Shown one piece after another: positions 5,297 to 7,025 of a stretch of DNA of 7,025 nucleotides. The notes below the pieces were generated by a model. That model was given only the letters and a program-made list of their open reading frames with translations, searched no databases and was not told where the DNA came from. A program made the position numbers and the translations under genes. This DNA comes from Candidatus Omnitrophota bacterium (GTDB taxonomy: Bacteria; Omnitrophota; Gorgyraeia; Aquiviventales; Aquiviventaceae), in contig JACPAW010000097.1 in assembly GCA_016180605.1 (NCBI GenBank), forward strand, positions 1 to 7,025, in the 5' to 3' direction. The number at the start of each line of letters is the position of its first letter. The stretch's first letter is position 1.

Positions 5297-5325
5297 TTGA
5301 CGACGGAAAAAGCTCGTCGTATACT
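5297..5325 (+). promoter_or_regulatory. Sigma-70 promoter of rpsO (-pnp)
   Basis: TTGACG (5297-5302) and TATACT (5320-5325) are separated by exactly 17 bp, close to the consensus. Transcription would start near 5332, about 15 bases before the rpsO ATG, giving a very short leader. ACGACG (5300-5305) and CGTCGT (5315-5320) form a 6-bp dyad that overlaps both promoter boxes and could serve as an operator (inference). Confidence 0.85.
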
Positions 5326-5337
5326 GTAACACTTGCT

Positions 5338-5341
5338 GGAG
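5338..5341 (+). promoter_or_regulatory. Ribosome binding site of rpsO
   Basis: GGAG lies 5 bases before the ATG at 5347 and supports that start. Only about six bases separate it from the predicted transcription start. Confidence 0.75.
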
Positions 5342-5346
5342 ATAAA

Positions 5347-5604
5347 ATGGCAACTCCTCAAAACGCAATTCAGAGTTTTCGACTGCATGATACGGACACC
5401 GGGTCTCCCCAGGTCCAAATCGCTTTATTGACGGAACGGATCAGCCAGGTTTCGAGTCACTATCAAAGTCATCGGAAGGATTTCAGTGCACGGCAAGGTT
5501 TGTTGAAAATGGTAGGTCAAAGACGACGTCTTTTGGATTACGTCAAGCGTCACAATGAGGATGCTTATCGACGCCTTCTAGAGCGTTTGAATCTCCGTAA
5601 ATGA
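5347..5604 (+). CDS. rpsO: 30S ribosomal protein S15
   Basis: S15 binds the central domain of 16S rRNA early in 30S assembly and contributes to bridges with the 50S subunit. The 85-residue product is close to the family's usual 88-89 residues, counting a slightly shortened N-terminus. The diagnostic helical motifs are present: DTGSPQVQIALLTERI at about 17-32, then the HRKDFSARQGLLKMVGQRRRLLDY segment at about 42-65, which carries the conserved H, D, S and RR residues that contact rRNA. The gene has its own strong promoter and GGAG ribosome binding site. It is followed after 55 bases by pnp, the classic rpsO-pnp order shared across many bacteria. The short leader leaves little room for the long pseudoknot used in E. 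coli autoregulation, so control, if any, would differ. Confidence 0.98.
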   Translation: MATPQNAIQSFRLHDTDTGSPQVQIALLTERISQVSSHYQSHRKDFSARQGLLKMVGQRRRLLDYVKRHNEDAYRRLLERLNLRK

Positions 5605-5644
5605 CCATCCCGCCGATAGCAGTCAAGCAAAGGATGGCGGGGTC
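5605..5644 (+). promoter_or_regulatory. rpsO-pnp intergenic hairpin
   Basis: CCCGCC (5609-5614) pairs with GGCGGG (5636-5641), and CCATCC (5605-5610) can alternatively pair with GGATGG (5632-5637). These two 6-bp stems share bases and exclude each other. No T-run follows, so read-through into pnp is expected. In E. coli the pnp leader hairpin is cut by RNase III and used in PNPase autoregulation; a similar role here is only an inference from position. Confidence 0.5.
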
Positions 5645-5659
5645 CTGCCTGAAGCAATC

Positions 5660-7025
5660 ATGAGTATACGCACTTCCACCAATTTGAAGTCTTCCACCCT
5701 TTCCCTGGAAACAGGCGCTTTAGCCCGTCAAGCCGACGGTTCCGTGATTGTCACCCAAGGCAGCACCGTTGTCTTAATAACGGCGGTGGCAAGCAACCAG
5801 GCGCTTGAGAAGAGCGGAATCGTTCCCTTGACCTGTGACTATCGGGAAAAGACTTATGCGGCAGGCAAAATTCCCGGTGGTTTCTTCAAGCGAGAAGGCC
5901 GTCCCACGGAAAAAGAAATTCTTACCGCAAGACTCATCGACAGGCCGATACGCCCACTCTTTCCCAAAGGTTTCCTCCATGAGCTTCAAGTCATGGCATC
6001 TGTGCTTTCTTCCGATGGAGAGTACGATCCGGATGTTCTGGCAGTCCTTGGGGCATCCTGTGCTTTGCGCCTATCGTCCATTCCGTTTCCTGAAGCGTTA
6101 GGCGCGCTGCGGGTTGGCCGAATCAATGGAGAATATGTTCTTAATCCCACCTACCGAGAATTAACCGAAAGCTCCATCGATTTGGTAATCGCCGGGACGA
6201 AGCATGGGATTACCATGATTGAGGCTGGATTAAAGGAAGTACCGGAACAGCAGGTTGTCGAAGCGATTGCTTTCGGTGCGAAGCACCTTCCGACGATGAT
6301 TGCTTTGCAGGAAGAACTCGTAGCGAAAGCCGGTAAGCCAAAGCGCACGGATTTTTCGATTTCCCAGACTCCCCCGGAACTGTTAGAGCGAGTGCGCGAA
6401 CTGGCTGTACCGGTATTCGTGAAGATCAACGAACCCAAGAAGAAGAAAGAGCGCGAAGATGCGGTTGAGGCTTTGCGCTTGAAAATTACCGAGCAACTGA
6501 CAGCCGATGAAAGTGTCAGCGCCGATGATATCGCGAAGGCTTTTTTCACGGTAGAGCGGCAGGTTACTCGGGAAGCGATATTGCAGCGGCGCATTCGTAT
6601 GGATGGCCGCGCTTTGACACAGCTTCGCGAAATCGACGCTCGAGTAGGTGTTTTGCCTCGCACGCATGGATCCGGTCTTTTTACGCGGGGTGAGACCCAA
6701 AGTTTGGCGGTGGCCACCCTTGGAACCAGTGACGATGAGCAGCTCATTGAGGCATTAGAAGGCGAATCGTACAAGCGTTTTATGCTGCACTATAATTTTC
6801 CTCCTTTTAGCGTAGGCGAGGTCCGGCCGCTGCGCGGTCCTGGCCGGCGGGAGATCGGGCATGGAGCGCTTGCCGAACGTGCACTGGAACCGCTAGTTCC
6901 TTCCAAAGATGAGTTTCCATACACCATTCGCGTCGTATCAGACATCTTGGAATCCAATGGGTCATCCAGCATGGCAACGGTGTGCGCCGGAACACTTTCT
7001 TTAATGGATGCCGGAGTTCCCATTA
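5660..7025 (+). CDS. pnp: Polyribonucleotide nucleotidyltransferase (PNPase), N-terminal part
   Basis: PNPase degrades RNA from the 3' end using phosphate and can also add tails; it acts in the cytosol as a trimer, often in a degradosome. The frame opens at ATG 5660 and stays open to the window edge, showing 455 of an expected 700 or so residues. The first RNase PH-like domain includes FFKREGRPTEKEIL at about 75-88 and ARLIDRPIRPLFPKGF at about 90-105. The helical linker domain spans roughly 240-320. The second RNase PH domain begins near 325, with FTRGETQSLAVATLGT from 341, then HYNFPPFSVGEVRPLRGPGR and the phosphate-binding SDILESNGSSSMA near the end. The catalytic aspartates, KH and S1 domains lie beyond the window. 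No strong ribosome binding site precedes the ATG, so translation may depend on coupling with rpsO or on the leader structure. Confidence 0.97.
   Translation, partial: MSIRTSTNLKSSTLSLETGALARQADGSVIVTQGSTVVLITAVASNQALEKSGIVPLTCDYREKTYAAGKIPGGFFKREGRPTEKEILTARLIDRPIRPLFPKGFLHELQVMASVLSSDGEYDPDVLAVLGASCALRLSSIPFPEALGALRVGRINGEYVLNPTYRELTESSIDLVIAGTKHGITMIEAGLKEVPEQQVVEAIAFGAKHLPTMIALQEELVAKAGKPKRTDFSISQTPPELLERVRELAVPVFVKINEPKKKKEREDAVEALRLKITEQLTADESVSADDIAKAFFTVERQVTREAILQRRIRMDGRALTQLREIDARVGVLPRTHGSGLFTRGETQSLAVATLGTSDDEQLIEALEGESYKRFMLHYNFPPFSVGEVRPLRGPGRREIGHGALAERALEPLVPSKDEFPYTIRVVSDILESNGSSSMATVCAGTLSLMDAGVPI

Noticed and set aside
6151..6774. Minus-strand frame of 207 codons
   Set aside because: It is antisense to pnp, which has clear family motifs throughout. 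The translation is serine/arginine-rich shadow sequence.

Overview
The window is a compact bacterial housekeeping segment of about 53% GC by eye, with every gene on the + strand. In order it holds the 3' part of dnaG (primase), rpoD (primary sigma factor), a tRNA with anticodon CAT, a tRNA-Val (CAC), a coiled-coil/C4 zinc-ribbon protein, a small RNase HI-type gene, a long type-A RNase P RNA (rnpB), rpsO (ribosomal protein S15), and the 5' part of pnp (polynucleotide phosphorylase), which runs off the right edge. The sigma factor has regions 1.1, 1.2, a non-conserved insert, 2, 3 and 4, so this is clearly a bacterial chromosome. The order dnaG-rpoD ... zinc ribbon-rnhA-rnpB-rpsO-pnp is one I loosely associate with Omnitrophota or PVC-like uncultured lineages. 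That placement comes from memory and is weak.

Left part (2-2981): dnaG and rpoD form a tight pair linking replication priming and general transcription. The rpoD ribosome binding site overlaps the dnaG stop codon. Middle part (3015-3607): two tRNA genes, neither encoding CCA, are separated by a 328-bp spacer made largely of repeats. The last 18 bases of the first tRNA plus 10 flanking bases are duplicated 214 bp downstream, around a palindrome-rich 186-bp insert. The first 17 bases of tRNA-Val are duplicated 66 bp upstream of the intact gene, around a 49-bp insert with a hairpin. After tRNA-Val come a perfect 13-bp stem-loop and short degenerate repeats.

Right part (3608-7025): zinc-ribbon and RNase H genes overlap by 23 bp and lead into rnpB. 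rpsO has its own well-formed sigma-70 promoter with a dyad between the -35 and -10 boxes, and pnp follows after a 55-bp hairpin-containing gap. Genes for RNA synthesis and turnover are concentrated here: primase, sigma factor, tRNAs, RNase H, RNase P RNA, S15 and PNPase.

I see no new defence or mobile system with protein genes. The features most worth a second look are the two tRNA-fragment duplications around palindromic inserts, and a cluster of three triloop hairpins on a 10-bp stem that enlarges the RNase P RNA.
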